From: Thermovenabulum sp049723235
GTDB taxonomy: Bacteria; Bacillota; Thermosediminibacteria; Thermosediminibacterales; Thermosediminibacteraceae
Assembly: GCF_049723235.1 (NCBI RefSeq)
Contig: NZ_JBNARB010000008.1
Span: 18,461 to 82,460, forward strand
Reading direction: 5' to 3'
Length of the DNA: 64,000 nucleotides
This document shows positions 44,937 to 53,405 of the stretch, in pieces (within the stretch, counting starts at the first letter, position 1; each line of letters begins with the position of its first letter). The translations under genes and the position numbers were made by a program. The notes under the pieces were generated by a model. It ran no database searches, was not told where the DNA came from, and worked only from the letters and a program-made list of their open reading frames with translations.

Positions 44937-45977
44937 TTAACCTTTTTTCTTAAATTTACTTTCGGCAATCATATCCGCAGCCTTTGCAGTAGTAATCCCT
45001 TTTTCTTTTGCCATATTGAAAACTTCCTTTAATCTTCTTGGAATGATTTGCAGTTTTTGTTCTACTACTTCCAAACTGTAAGGGATTCCTGACACTTCAA
45101 TAGATACATTAATTACTCCGCCACCATTTATTACATAGTCAGGAGCGTATAAAATATCCCTTTCTGATAACTTTTGCGCAAAACTTTCGTCTTTAAGCTG
45201 GTTATTCGCAGCACCAGCTATTATTTTGCATTTCAGTCTTTCTACTGTATTTTCATTTATTACCGCACCAAGAGCGCAAGGTGAAAATACATCACACTCT
45301 ATATCATAAATCTCCTCAGCGCTTACAACCTTCGCATTGAATTTCTTTTCAGCTTCTTTTACCCGATCCTCATAAATATCCGTTACTATTAGCCGTGCAC
45401 CCGCTTCATAGAGTAATCCTGCGAGGGACATCCCCACATGCCCTAAACCCTGAATCGCTACTACTACATCTTTTATATCCGTTTGTCCAAAAAGCCATTC
45501 GGAACATGCTTTAATACCTAAAAATACACCTTTTGCCGTTATAGGCGAAGGGTCTCCGCTTTTACCATCAAGTCCCGCCACATAGTGCGTTTCCATAGCT
45601 ACATATTTCATGTCTTCCGGACAGGTACCTACATCTTCTGCAGTGATGTATTTTCCACCCAAAGAATTCACAAATTTGCCGAAGGCCCTGAAAAGTTTTT
45701 CGCTTTTATCCTTCCGGGGATCCCCTATTATTACGGATTTTCCTCCGCCCAGGGGTAATTCCATCATGGCATTTTTATAAGTCATTCCCCGGGACAACCT
45801 CAAGACATCTCTTACCGCATCCTCTTCGGTAGCGTAGCTCCACATACGACATCCACCTAAGGCAGGACCCAGGTTGGTGTTATGAACCGCAATTATAGCT
45901 TTTAGTCCAGCTTCTTTATCATTGCAAAAAACCACTTCCTCATGCTCCATTTGATCCAGTACTTTAAAAAGCTCCAT
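44937..45977 (-). CDS. Leucine (branched-chain amino acid) dehydrogenase
   Basis: 346 residues. Oxidative deamination of Leu, Val and Ile to 2-oxo acids with NAD+. Substrate and catalytic residues lie in TYKNAMMELPLGGGKSVIIG near 66-85 (both lysines present); NAD motif AIQGLGHVGMSLAGLL near 172. Its position between ptb and buk equals bcd in the Bacillus bkd operon. ATG with AAAGGAGG upstream. Provides the substrate for the VOR-type enzyme. Confidence 0.94.
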   Translation of the reverse strand: MELFKVLDQMEHEEVVFCNDKEAGLKAIIAVHNTNLGPALGGCRMWSYATEEDAVRDVLRLSRGMTYKNAMMELPLGGGKSVIIGDPRKDKSEKLFRAFGKFVNSLGGKYITAEDVGTCPEDMKYVAMETHYVAGLDGKSGDPSPITAKGVFLGIKACSEWLFGQTDIKDVVVAIQGLGHVGMSLAGLLYEAGARLIVTDIYEDRVKEAEKKFNAKVVSAEEIYDIECDVFSPCALGAVINENTVERLKCKIIAGAANNQLKDESFAQKLSERDILYAPDYVINGGGVINVSIEVSGIPYSLEVVEQKLQIIPRRLKEVFNMAKEKGITTAKAADMIAESKFKKKG

Positions 45978-46002
45978 TTTAAAATACCTCCTTTAATATT
46001 TT

Positions 46003-46893
46003 TTAATTACCCATTAAAGCAGCAAGAGAAATAGAATAAGCTTTTGATTCATCACTATCGGCTCTTGACGTAAGAACAAGCGGTACCTCTGCACCCACCA
46101 CAATGCCAGCTACCTTTGCATTAGCAAAGTAAACAAGGGATTTGTATAAAATATTTCCGCTTATAAGGTCGGGCACCAGTAATATATCCGCATCTCCCCC
46201 CACTGCCGAATTAATCCCTTTATGCTCACAAGCTTCCTTTGAGATTGCATTATCCAGCGCTAAGGGGCCATCCACCAATGCTTTCAATTTTTCCCTTTCT
46301 GCCATTTTTGATATAATAGCCGCATCTAAAGTAGAAGGAATGGATGGATTTACATTTTCCACTGCCGAAAGTAAAGCTACTTTTGGCATTTCTATTCCCA
46401 GGATTTTTGTAACCTGTAGCGCGTTTTTCATTATCTGGTATTTTTGAATTAAATCCGGACTTATGTTCATAGCCGCATCCGTTACAAGAATCAATTTTGG
46501 ATAATTTTCTACTTCAAATACTGCCACATGGCTTAAAAGTCTTCCTCCAGTCAATGATTTATCTCCTGAAAGGACACCTTTTAAAAAATCTTTGGTTTGA
46601 ATTAAACCTTTCATAAGAGCCTGCACCTTTTTTTCTTTTGCAAGTTCCACACCTATTAATGAAGCCTTTATAGGATCTTTTTCATCTATAATTTCACCAT
46701 CAAAATCAAATTCAATTTGTTCCGATATTTTTTTTATCTCAGCTTTATCCCCAATTAAAACCGCATCTACAATGCCTTCTTCCCTGGTTTTTTTCACCGC
46801 TTTTAATACATCCTCATCCTCCGCTTTTACAACAGCCATTAGTCTCTTGGGTAAGTTTTTGGCTTTTACTTTCAATTCATTAAGGGTGTTCAA
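46003..46893 (-). CDS. ptb: Phosphate butyryltransferase
   Basis: 296 residues, phosphotransacetylase family. Exchanges CoA for phosphate on butyryl- or branched acyl-CoA. Motifs: VKAEDEDVLKAV near 22, DAAMNISPDLIQKYQI near 139 and VGGDADILLVPDLISGN near 231. TTG start with GGAGGTG 7 bases before. First gene of the operon, directly behind a sigma-54 promoter. Confidence 0.94.
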   Translation of the reverse strand: MNTLNELKVKAKNLPKRLMAVVKAEDEDVLKAVKKTREEGIVDAVLIGDKAEIKKISEQIEFDFDGEIIDEKDPIKASLIGVELAKEKKVQALMKGLIQTKDFLKGVLSGDKSLTGGRLLSHVAVFEVENYPKLILVTDAAMNISPDLIQKYQIMKNALQVTKILGIEMPKVALLSAVENVNPSIPSTLDAAIISKMAEREKLKALVDGPLALDNAISKEACEHKGINSAVGGDADILLVPDLISGNILYKSLVYFANAKVAGIVVGAEVPLVLTSRADSDESKAYSISLAALMGN

Positions 46894-46922
46894 ATAAAAT
46901 CACCTCCACCAAAAGTTTTTTA

Positions 46923-46937
46923 TGCAAACTCCGTGCC
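46923..46937 (-). promoter_or_regulatory. Sigma-54 (-24/-12) promoter of ptb operon
   Basis: Minus strand GGCACGGAGTTTGCA: invariant GG at -24 and GC at -12 with 10 bases between, and the consensus C-A-C and T-T-T-G-C-A contexts. Predicted start near 46912, about 18 bases before the ptb TTG. The enhancer-binding activator is encoded just upstream. Confidence 0.85.
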
Positions 46938-46946
46938 GCATTCCAA

Positions 46947-46975
46947 AAAAATAAAGGCTCATAAATCGAGCCTTT
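46947..46975 (-). terminator. Terminator of the sigma-54 activator gene
   Basis: Perfect stem AAAGGCTC / GAGCCTTT with a 7-base loop and a run of seven T on the minus strand. It isolates the activator transcript from the sigma-54 promoter 10 bases further on. Confidence 0.85.
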
Positions 46976-46992
46976 TCATATCAATTATATAA

Positions 46993-47040
46993 TTTTTAGT
47001 GCAACTTTTTTCACTGAAAGATTTTTTTTGCACGCTAAAA
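46993..47040. promoter_or_regulatory. Imperfect inverted repeat, candidate activator sites
   Basis: TTTTTAGTGCAAC (46993-47005) faces TTGCACGCTAAAA (47028-47040). It lies some 70-115 bases upstream of the predicted ptb start of transcription, the usual range for enhancer sites of sigma-54 activators. Confidence 0.55.
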
Positions 47041-47053
47041 TTTGCATTCACCA

Positions 47054-48763
47054 TTACAACCCGTATTTTTTTATTTTATAAAATAAATTTCTTATGGAAA
47101 TCCCCAGTATTCTCGCGGCTTCGTGTTTATTACCGCCGGTTTTATTAAGGGCACTAATTATCGCTTCCTTTTCCGTTTCCTCAATTAAAGATTTTAAAGG
47201 TAAATTTAAATTTTTACTATTTACTATTCTCAATTTTTCTTCAAAATACCCTCCTACAAAAGAAGGAAGGTGTTTTTTTTCAATAATGGATTCTCCCGTC
47301 TTCATATTTATAATTGCTCTGCTTATAACGTTTTCCAATTCTCTTATGTTACCGGGCCAATCGTAATCCATTAAAGATTTTAATGCACTTTTTTCAATAC
47401 TTTCCACCGCCCTGCCGTATTCCTGATTATATTTTTTTATAAAATGCTCTACGAGCAATGGTATATCCTCCTTTCTTTCTCTCAAAGGAGGTATATATAT
47501 AGGGAAAACATTGAGCCTAAAATACAGATCCTTTCTAAACCTTCCTTCCTCCACGGCTCGCTCTAAATTCACATTGGTAGCAGCTATCACCCTTACATTT
47601 ACGGGAACGGGTTTACTTTCCCCCACTCTTAAAATTTCCTTCTCATTTAAAACCCTTAAAAGCATAGCCTGATGACTTAAACCTATTTCGCTTATTTCAT
47701 CAAGAAAGATCGTCCCGCCATCCGCCTCTTCAAAAAGACCCTTCCTGCCTCCTTTTTTAGCTCCGGTAAAAGCCCCTTCCGCATATCCAAACAGTTCGCT
47801 TCCAAGCAAACTATCCGTTAACGCTGCGCAGTTTACCCTGACAAATTGATTGTGCTTTCTGTAGCTGCTGTTATGGATCGCATGGGCAAAAAGTTCCTTT
47901 CCTGTACCGCTTTCTCCTCTTAAAAGAATTGTGGCATTTGTAAGGGCTACACTTCTTGCTGCTTCCTTGGCCTCTACTATAAGAGGGCTTTCCCCTATAA
48001 TATCGTCAAAGGTGTACTTTGCCTCAAGATGCCTTAGCTTTCTTTTAGTTAAATCCAATTCCTCGGTGAGCCTTTTTATTTCCGAAACATCGTGAATAAC
48101 CGCTACACTTCCCTTTAATTGATCGTTTACAATTATCGGAGCAGCATGAACGATAACTTCTTTTTTGTTTGGCCCTACCTTCATAGGTACACCTTTAATT
48201 GGCATTCTCGTTTTTAGAACCTTGTAGTGCACGCTCTCTCCTTCAGCAATATCTACCGTCGCCGGTTTTCCGATAATATCTTCCTTTGTCAAACCCACTA
48301 AATTAGTATATGCTTTGTTTATCAATATACCCTTTCCTTCTGAATCAACTACTGAAATAGCATCTTGAGTGGAGTTAATAATTGCTTCCAGCAGGGTCCT
48401 GATTTCTTTTAAATTCGTTAATTCTTCAGCTAAATTTTTTACCTCGCTTATATCTCGAAAAATTGCCACGGCACCTTTTATATCTCCTTTTTCATCGAAG
48501 ATCGGCATACGGCTGGTAATAATTGTCGTATCCTTTAATTTTTGTATCTGGTTTAATTCCGGATTTTTTGTCCTTAATACTACAGGAAGCCTTGTATTTG
48601 GTAATATCTTAACAACATTTTTACCTTCTGCATCTTTTTTTTCTACACCTATTAATTTTGCCGCAGCATTGTTTATCATTATTATATTTTCATTAGTGTC
48701 CACTACAAGGATTCCTTCATTAATAGCATCAAATATTGCCCTTAATATTTCAGGTGAGACCAT
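47054..48763 (-). CDS. Sigma-54-dependent activator, PAS-PAS-AAA-Fis (BkdR-like)
   Basis: 569 residues. Two N-terminal PAS domains (about 8-105 and 125-225), the sigma-54 activator AAA+ domain (about 255-490) with Walker A GESGTGKE near 283 and the sigma-54 contact loop GAFTGA near 330, and a C-terminal Fis-type HTH (GGNKHEAARILGISIRNLFY, about 545-565). GTG at 48772 is possible; AAGGTG is 6 bases before the ATG at 48763. By position and domain order it should switch on the ptb operon downstream, as BkdR does in Bacillus; the ligand sensed by the PAS domains is unknown. Confidence 0.93.
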   Translation of the reverse strand: MVSPEILRAIFDAINEGILVVDTNENIIMINNAAAKLIGVEKKDAEGKNVVKILPNTRLPVVLRTKNPELNQIQKLKDTTIITSRMPIFDEKGDIKGAVAIFRDISEVKNLAEELTNLKEIRTLLEAIINSTQDAISVVDSEGKGILINKAYTNLVGLTKEDIIGKPATVDIAEGESVHYKVLKTRMPIKGVPMKVGPNKKEVIVHAAPIIVNDQLKGSVAVIHDVSEIKRLTEELDLTKRKLRHLEAKYTFDDIIGESPLIVEAKEAARSVALTNATILLRGESGTGKELFAHAIHNSSYRKHNQFVRVNCAALTDSLLGSELFGYAEGAFTGAKKGGRKGLFEEADGGTIFLDEISEIGLSHQAMLLRVLNEKEILRVGESKPVPVNVRVIAATNVNLERAVEEGRFRKDLYFRLNVFPIYIPPLRERKEDIPLLVEHFIKKYNQEYGRAVESIEKSALKSLMDYDWPGNIRELENVISRAIINMKTGESIIEKKHLPSFVGGYFEEKLRIVNSKNLNLPLKSLIEETEKEAIISALNKTGGNKHEAARILGISIRNLFYKIKKYGL

Positions 48764-48799
48764 ATTTTTCACCTTCTACAATAAAAACTTAAAATCATT

Positions 48800-49438
48800 T
48801 TAATTTGAATGTACCCTTATTCCCAGCAAAATTCCTTTTTTCAGGCTGATCTTTGATTTATTATCAAGAAAGACATTGCTGATCCCGCGGGATGTGCCAA
48901 AACCTAAGGTTTCTCCCTTTAATGGATAATAGAGCCCTTCGGTATAAATATTTTCTGCAAATTCAGTAACGGGAATCAGTGAAAGCAAGTCACCTTTTTC
49001 CCCTTCTATTTCTTTCTCACCTTTAATTAAAAATATTTCAAAATCCTTATCCACTATTTTTAATTCTAAACCTTTCTTTAAATATTTCACAAGCAGAAAA
49101 ATGTTTGCCAGGCTGTGATCCGGGCGTGTCCCGATTCCCGCAACTATAATAGCTTTTTTTACTCCTAAACTTAATGCGTATTCCACAGCAAGTTCGGTAT
49201 CTGTAAAGTCTTTTTCCTTGGGATAATATATAATTTTTGTATTTAATTTTTTTATATATTCAAAAACGTTTTCGGGAATAGAATCCATATCGCCAATTAA
49301 AAAATCCGGTTTTAACCCCGCGTTCAAAGCATGAAGGGCTCCACTGTCCGCACAAATAACTATATTGTAAAAGCCTTCGTATTTTTTTATGAATTCATAG
49401 TCCTTTACATTTCCACCGGCAAAAATAAGGGCATTCAT
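48800..49438 (-). CDS. thiN: Thiamine pyrophosphokinase
   Basis: 212 residues. Makes thiamine pyrophosphate, the cofactor of acetolactate synthase and of the 2-oxoacid oxidoreductase in this window. Motifs: CADSGALHALNAGLKPDFLIGD near 29-50, PKEKDFTDTELAV near 72, GTRPDHSLANI near 100. The frame is open 25 codons further up, but GGAGG is 8 bases before the ATG at 49438, which gives normal length. Confidence 0.94.
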   Translation of the reverse strand: MNALIFAGGNVKDYEFIKKYEGFYNIVICADSGALHALNAGLKPDFLIGDMDSIPENVFEYIKKLNTKIIYYPKEKDFTDTELAVEYALSLGVKKAIIVAGIGTRPDHSLANIFLLVKYLKKGLELKIVDKDFEIFLIKGEKEIEGEKGDLLSLIPVTEFAENIYTEGLYYPLKGETLGFGTSRGISNVFLDNKSKISLKKGILLGIRVHSN

Positions 49439-49578
49439 CCCATTATCCTCCTGTTTTTTCATCTTTATAATTAATTTATCATATTTTTTATTACAAAGTT
49501 TACATTTTTTCATTTTCTATAGAAAAATTTTAGCTTGTAAATATATGTTTGTTAATAATTAATAAAATTTACCAATTA

Positions 49579-49587
49579 TGGTATAAT
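49579..49587 (+). promoter_or_regulatory. Extended -10 promoter for the phosphohexomutase
   Basis: TG-G-TATAAT, a consensus extended -10 element; the -35 region (TTAATA) is weak. It predicts a start near 49594 and a very short leader carrying GGAGGT. Confidence 0.55.
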
Positions 49588-49607
49588 TCTTTTTGGAGGT
49601 GAAAAAA

Positions 49608-50966
49608 TTGCACAGATTTAACCCCAATATTTTCAGACAGTACGATATAAGAGGTGTAGTAGGCGAAGAGTTAACCGAGAATGTTGCAGAAACCCTGGGG
49701 AAGGCTTTCGGCAGTTTTTCAATAAAAAAAGGTGAAAAACTCGTAGTGGTTGGAAGCGATAATCGTTTATCATCTCCTTCCTTAAAAAAGGCGGTTATTA
49801 ATGGACTCCTTTCCACCGGCTGTGATGTAGTCGATTTAGGAACCGTTGTAACTCCCGTATTTTACTTTGCAAGAATTCATTATAAAATTAATGCCGGTAT
49901 CATGGTAACGGCAAGCCATAACCCTCCACAATTTAACGGCTTTAAGGTTGCTTTCGGTCATGCGACCCTTTACGGTGAAGATATCCAATACATTAGAAAA
50001 TTAATGGAAGAAGGAAATTTTGAGAAAGGAAACGGCACCCTTAAGTGTATTGACCCCACCGAAGACTATATAAACGATATTACGAGTAGAATCAAACTTT
50101 CAAGACCTCTGAAAGTCGCCATTGACTGCGGTAATGGAACTGCGTCCTTTATTGCTGAAAGGCTCTTTACAAGACTTGGAGCACAGGTATATCCCCTTTA
50201 CTGTGATTCCGATCCGAATTTCCCAAATCATTTTCCAGATCCGGTAAAACCCGAAAATATGCAGGATTTAAAGAATTTAGTGCTGAAAGGAAACCTGGAC
50301 CTGGGAATTGGCTTTGATGGAGATGGAGACAGGATTGGTGTGGTGGACGATAAGGGGCAAATAATCTGGGGAGACATGTTGATGATTCTTTTTTGGAGGG
50401 AAATTTTGCCAAAACATCCCGGGGCCACTGCAATTGTTGAAGTTAAATGTTCCCAGGCCCTTGTAGAAGAAATTACTAAACTTGGAGGTAATCCCATCTT
50501 TTATAAAACCGGTCACTCCCTTATAAAAGCAAAAATGAAAGAAATCGGAGCAATTTTCACCGGTGAAATGTCTGGCCATATGTTTTTTGCGGATGAGTAC
50601 TACGGTTTTGATGACGCTTTGTACGCTGCTGCGAGATTGTTAAGAATTCTCTCGAATACAGAAAAAAAACTCTCCGAACTATTGAGCGATGTACCCAAGT
50701 ACTATTCCACACCGGAAATACGGGTCCATTGCTCGGATGAAGAAAAATTTGATAAAGTTCAGGAGGTAAAAAAATATTTCTCAGGTAGGTACGAAATAAT
50801 TGATATCGACGGTGCCCGGGTGATTTTCCCCGATGGATGGGGGCTGGTAAGGGCATCCAACACCGGTCCGGAATTAATAGTAAGATGCGAATCAAAAACC
50901 CCTGAAGGACTGGCGAAAATAAAGGAAGAAATAAAAAGGGCGCTTTCGCCCTTAGAGGTTTTTTAA
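49608..50966 (+). CDS. Phosphomannomutase/phosphoglucomutase
   Basis: 452 residues, alpha-D-phosphohexomutase family. Interconverts hexose 1- and 6-phosphates. The phosphoserine loop is TASHNPPQFNG near 101, the Mg2+ loop GDGDRIG near 236, the sugar loop GEMSGHMFF near 318 and the phosphate-binding RASNTGPELIVRCES near 415. The longer TTG at 49593 overlaps the GGAGG site, so the TTG at 49608 is preferred. Functionally close to the PGI/PMI enzyme at 34 kb. Stands alone. Confidence 0.93.
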   Translation: MHRFNPNIFRQYDIRGVVGEELTENVAETLGKAFGSFSIKKGEKLVVVGSDNRLSSPSLKKAVINGLLSTGCDVVDLGTVVTPVFYFARIHYKINAGIMVTASHNPPQFNGFKVAFGHATLYGEDIQYIRKLMEEGNFEKGNGTLKCIDPTEDYINDITSRIKLSRPLKVAIDCGNGTASFIAERLFTRLGAQVYPLYCDSDPNFPNHFPDPVKPENMQDLKNLVLKGNLDLGIGFDGDGDRIGVVDDKGQIIWGDMLMILFWREILPKHPGATAIVEVKCSQALVEEITKLGGNPIFYKTGHSLIKAKMKEIGAIFTGEMSGHMFFADEYYGFDDALYAAARLLRILSNTEKKLSELLSDVPKYYSTPEIRVHCSDEEKFDKVQEVKKYFSGRYEIIDIDGARVIFPDGWGLVRASNTGPELIVRCESKTPEGLAKIKEEIKRALSPLEVF

Positions 50967-50972
50967 ATATTT

Positions 50973-51000
50973 AAAATGCCGCTTTTTATGCGGCATTTTT
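50973..51000. terminator. Terminator after phosphohexomutase
   Basis: AAAATGCCGC / GCGGCATTTT stem, loop TTTTTAT, T run on plus and a shorter one on minus. It can also serve the opposing gene that ends at 51009. Confidence 0.85.
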
Positions 51001-51008
51001 TATTAATA

Positions 51009-51419
51009 CTAATATCGAAAATTTATATAACCCCAGGTAAGAGGATCCGGTACGGGAAGCTGAATATAGCCGTAAGTATTCAAAACGGCTATTAATGAAA
51101 AAAAATTTATTTTTTTATGGTGGAAATGGCGGGGTAATAAGAAAGAATTTACGCTGCAAATTTTCCCCTTCCATTCCAGCCCAAACCAGCAATTAAAACA
51201 GCTCAAATTATGTTTTTTCTTGTTTAGCACCATATAAAAATCCAATAATTTATCTTCCATATAAGTACCGGGACAGGTCATGGTCAATTTTAAATCGAAA
51301 ATCGAAATTCTGTCCTTTCGTTCTCTCACAAAACAATTGTCAGCCATTTTCATTATTCTATCAACTGCAGGTCCTTTTGTAAAATCCAGAATATTGCCAT
51401 CAAATCTAAAATAGTACAT
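51009..51419 (-). CDS. Hypothetical protein, 136 residues
   Basis: 136 residues, rich in Phe/Tyr/Lys, with Cys at about residues 29, 49, 74 and 77 (NLSCFNCWFGLEWKGKIC). The pattern CFNC, a further Cys near 86 and the basic HFHHKK segment could bind metal, but I recognise no family. The start MYYFRFDGNILDFTKGP and end TWGYINFRY look like a real beta-rich protein. ATG with AGGAG 10 bases before. It has its own TATAAT and an inverted repeat upstream. Confidence 0.6.
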   Translation of the reverse strand: MYYFRFDGNILDFTKGPAVDRIMKMADNCFVRERKDRISIFDLKLTMTCPGTYMEDKLLDFYMVLNKKKHNLSCFNCWFGLEWKGKICSVNSFLLPRHFHHKKINFFSLIAVLNTYGYIQLPVPDPLTWGYINFRY

Positions 51420-51422
51420 AAA

Positions 51423-51461
51423 ATGCCCACTCCTTATTTATCTCAATTATAGAGTGGGCAT
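51423..51461. repeat. 10-bp inverted repeat around TATAAT before the hypothetical gene
   Basis: ATGCCCACTC (51423-51432) faces GAGTGGGCAT (51452-51461). Read on minus, a TATAAT (51446-51451) lies between the arms and the second arm contains the GGAGTGGG ribosome site. It could be an operator, an SD-masking hairpin or the terminator of the inositol operon. Confidence 0.5.
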
Positions 51462-51511
51462 AAAATACCATATTTATACGTTTTGTATCTTTTAAGAATC
51501 AATTTAAACCA

Positions 51512-52318
51512 TCATAAAAAATTTTTTATATAGTTTATTCCTCTTTCTGCTGCAACTTCACCATCAGGTACCGGCAAATATTCAAAAGCAATTGCACCTT
51601 TGTAATCTATATATTTTAATGCTTCTACTATTTCTTTAAAATTAATATGACCCGACCCTGGATATTTTCTGTTGCTATCTGAAAAATGGATATGCCCCAA
51701 TTTTCCCTTTGCTAAAATTATTGCATCTTTAAAATCTTTTTCTTCAATATTCATGTGAAAGGTGTCTAAATGTACCTTTAAAAATTTCGACCCTATTTTT
51801 TCTATTATTTCAAGGGCTTCCTCTAAATTATTTATAAAATTGGTTTCATATCTGTTAAGAGGTTCAATGACAAGTTCAACATTATATTTTTCTGCATTTT
51901 CTAAGCATTTTTTAAAACAATCTATTGCAAAGCTTTTATACATTTCAAAATTTTCTATGTCAGGTATAATACCTCGAATAGATCCTATTATTACTTTTGC
52001 ATTTAATATTTTTGCAGCTTTTATATGACCATTTATTCTTTCTACTGCCTTTTCTCTAATTTCTTTTTCAGGATTTGTAAAACTTAGTTTATCCTTTACA
52101 TAAACAAGCCCTGTTCCTAATGTTGTGACTGTCATTTTATTTTCATTTAAAGATTCAATAATTTTTTCTACGTTCAATAAAGACGCATCTTCAATATGTA
52201 TTTCGATTGCATCATAACCAAAATGCTTAGCCTTTTTAATATTTTTCGTAATATCCCCTCTTAAAAGAACTGGGAAATTTAATCCTACATTTTCTGCAAT
52301 TGAAAGGCTTATTCTCAT
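51512..52318 (-). CDS. iolO: TIM-barrel sugar epimerase, IolO-type
   Basis: 268 residues, xylose-isomerase-like TIM barrel. Metal ligands are visible in order: VIEPLNRYE near 148, HLDTFHMN near 181, GHIHFSDS near 209 and IAFEYLP near 245. By cluster context it corresponds to the Thermotoga epimerase that converts 5-keto-L-gulonate to D-tagaturonate. Alone it could be any sugar epimerase. ATG with AAGGCGG upstream, 12 bases after iolG. Last gene of the inositol operon. Confidence 0.72.
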   Translation of the reverse strand: MRISLSIAENVGLNFPVLLRGDITKNIKKAKHFGYDAIEIHIEDASLLNVEKIIESLNENKMTVTTLGTGLVYVKDKLSFTNPEKEIREKAVERINGHIKAAKILNAKVIIGSIRGIIPDIENFEMYKSFAIDCFKKCLENAEKYNVELVIEPLNRYETNFINNLEEALEIIEKIGSKFLKVHLDTFHMNIEEKDFKDAIILAKGKLGHIHFSDSNRKYPGSGHINFKEIVEALKYIDYKGAIAFEYLPVPDGEVAAERGINYIKNFL

Positions 52319-52330
52319 ATGAACACCGCC

Positions 52331-53341
52331 TTATCTTACAATTTTAATCGGTTTCCCTTCTTCTATTGATTTTTTAGCCGCGAGGCCTATGATTACAGGT
52401 TCCAGTCCATCTAGTCCGGTCACCGGTGTGTCCTTATCATTAACAATTGCTTCTATAAATGCTCTCATTTCTTCTATATACGCATCTTTATACCTTTCAA
52501 TGAAGAAATATTTGGGTTTTTCCGAAATTATCCCTTCGGAGGAATTATATACTACATTTGTCAAAGTTTCATTTCCGGCAATCAGGCAACCTTTATTTCC
52601 AAATACTTCTATCCTTTGATCATACCCATAGACAGATTTTCTGCTGTTATCTATAACTCCTAAGGCTCCGTTTTTAAACTTTAAAGTAATTACGACAGTA
52701 TCGACATCACCGGCTTCACCAATTTTCTTATCTACTAAAACATTTCCTAAAGCAAATACCTCTTCTACTTCGCTGGATGTCAAAAACCTTGCCATATCAA
52801 AATCGTGAATAGTCATATCAAGGAATATCCCGCCAGATACTTTTATATACTCGATAGGTGGTGGTTCGGGGTCTCTGGAAGTAATTTTTAATATATGTAT
52901 ATCCCCAATTTTACCTTGTTGAATCATCTCCTTAATTTTTCTAAAATTATGATCGAACCTTCGTTGGAAGCCTATTTGCAACTTTACACCAGAATTTTCT
53001 ACTTCCGTCAATGCTGTTTTAATTTTCTCCAAATCAAAATCTATAGGTTTTTCGCAAAATATATGTTTCTTTTCTTGGGCAGCTTCAATTATAAACTGGC
53101 AGTGGGTATCAGTAGAAGAACAAATAAGCACAGCATCTATCCCTTTATCTTCCATTATTGCCCTGCGATCGTCGTATATTTTTTCAATTCCCAAATTTTT
53201 AGCCCAATCATAAATTTTATCCGCAAATACATCCGCAACCGCTTTAATTTCAGCTACATCATTAAAATATCTTTTAATATTTTCTGCGTGCATCTTTCCG
53301 ATTCTACCTGCTCCCAAAAGCCCCAGTTTAATCTTTGCCAT
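52331..53341 (-). CDS. iolG: Inositol 2-dehydrogenase (Gfo/Idh/MocA family)
   Basis: 336 residues. Oxidises myo-inositol to scyllo-inosose with NAD+. Rossmann motif LLGAGRIGKMHAENI at 8-22, catalytic lysine in FCEKPIDFD near 94-102, and active-site GGIFLDMTIHDFDMARF near 165-181 with Asp and His. ATG with AAAGGAGG upstream. First enzymatic step of the neighbouring pathway. Confidence 0.87.
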   Translation of the reverse strand: MAKIKLGLLGAGRIGKMHAENIKRYFNDVAEIKAVADVFADKIYDWAKNLGIEKIYDDRRAIMEDKGIDAVLICSSTDTHCQFIIEAAQEKKHIFCEKPIDFDLEKIKTALTEVENSGVKLQIGFQRRFDHNFRKIKEMIQQGKIGDIHILKITSRDPEPPPIEYIKVSGGIFLDMTIHDFDMARFLTSSEVEEVFALGNVLVDKKIGEAGDVDTVVITLKFKNGALGVIDNSRKSVYGYDQRIEVFGNKGCLIAGNETLTNVVYNSSEGIISEKPKYFFIERYKDAYIEEMRAFIEAIVNDKDTPVTGLDGLEPVIIGLAAKKSIEEGKPIKIVR

Positions 53342-53367
53342 TATGATTCCTCCTTTACTTTTAATTT

Positions 53368-53400
53368 AAGACCTTCGCCCTTTTCAGGCGAAGGTCTTTT
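53368..53400. terminator. Intercistronic 12-bp hairpin between iolN and iolG
   Basis: AAGACCTTCGCC / GGCGAAGGTCTT with a 7-base loop. T run is good on plus but poor on minus, so on the operon transcript it may be a weak terminator or a processing/stability hairpin. Confidence 0.6.
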
Positions 53401-53405
53401 TTAAA

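Noticed and set aside
50167..50895. Several minus-strand frames within the phosphohexomutase gene
   Set aside because: Antisense shadows of a full-length conserved enzyme; no start sites or family resemblance.
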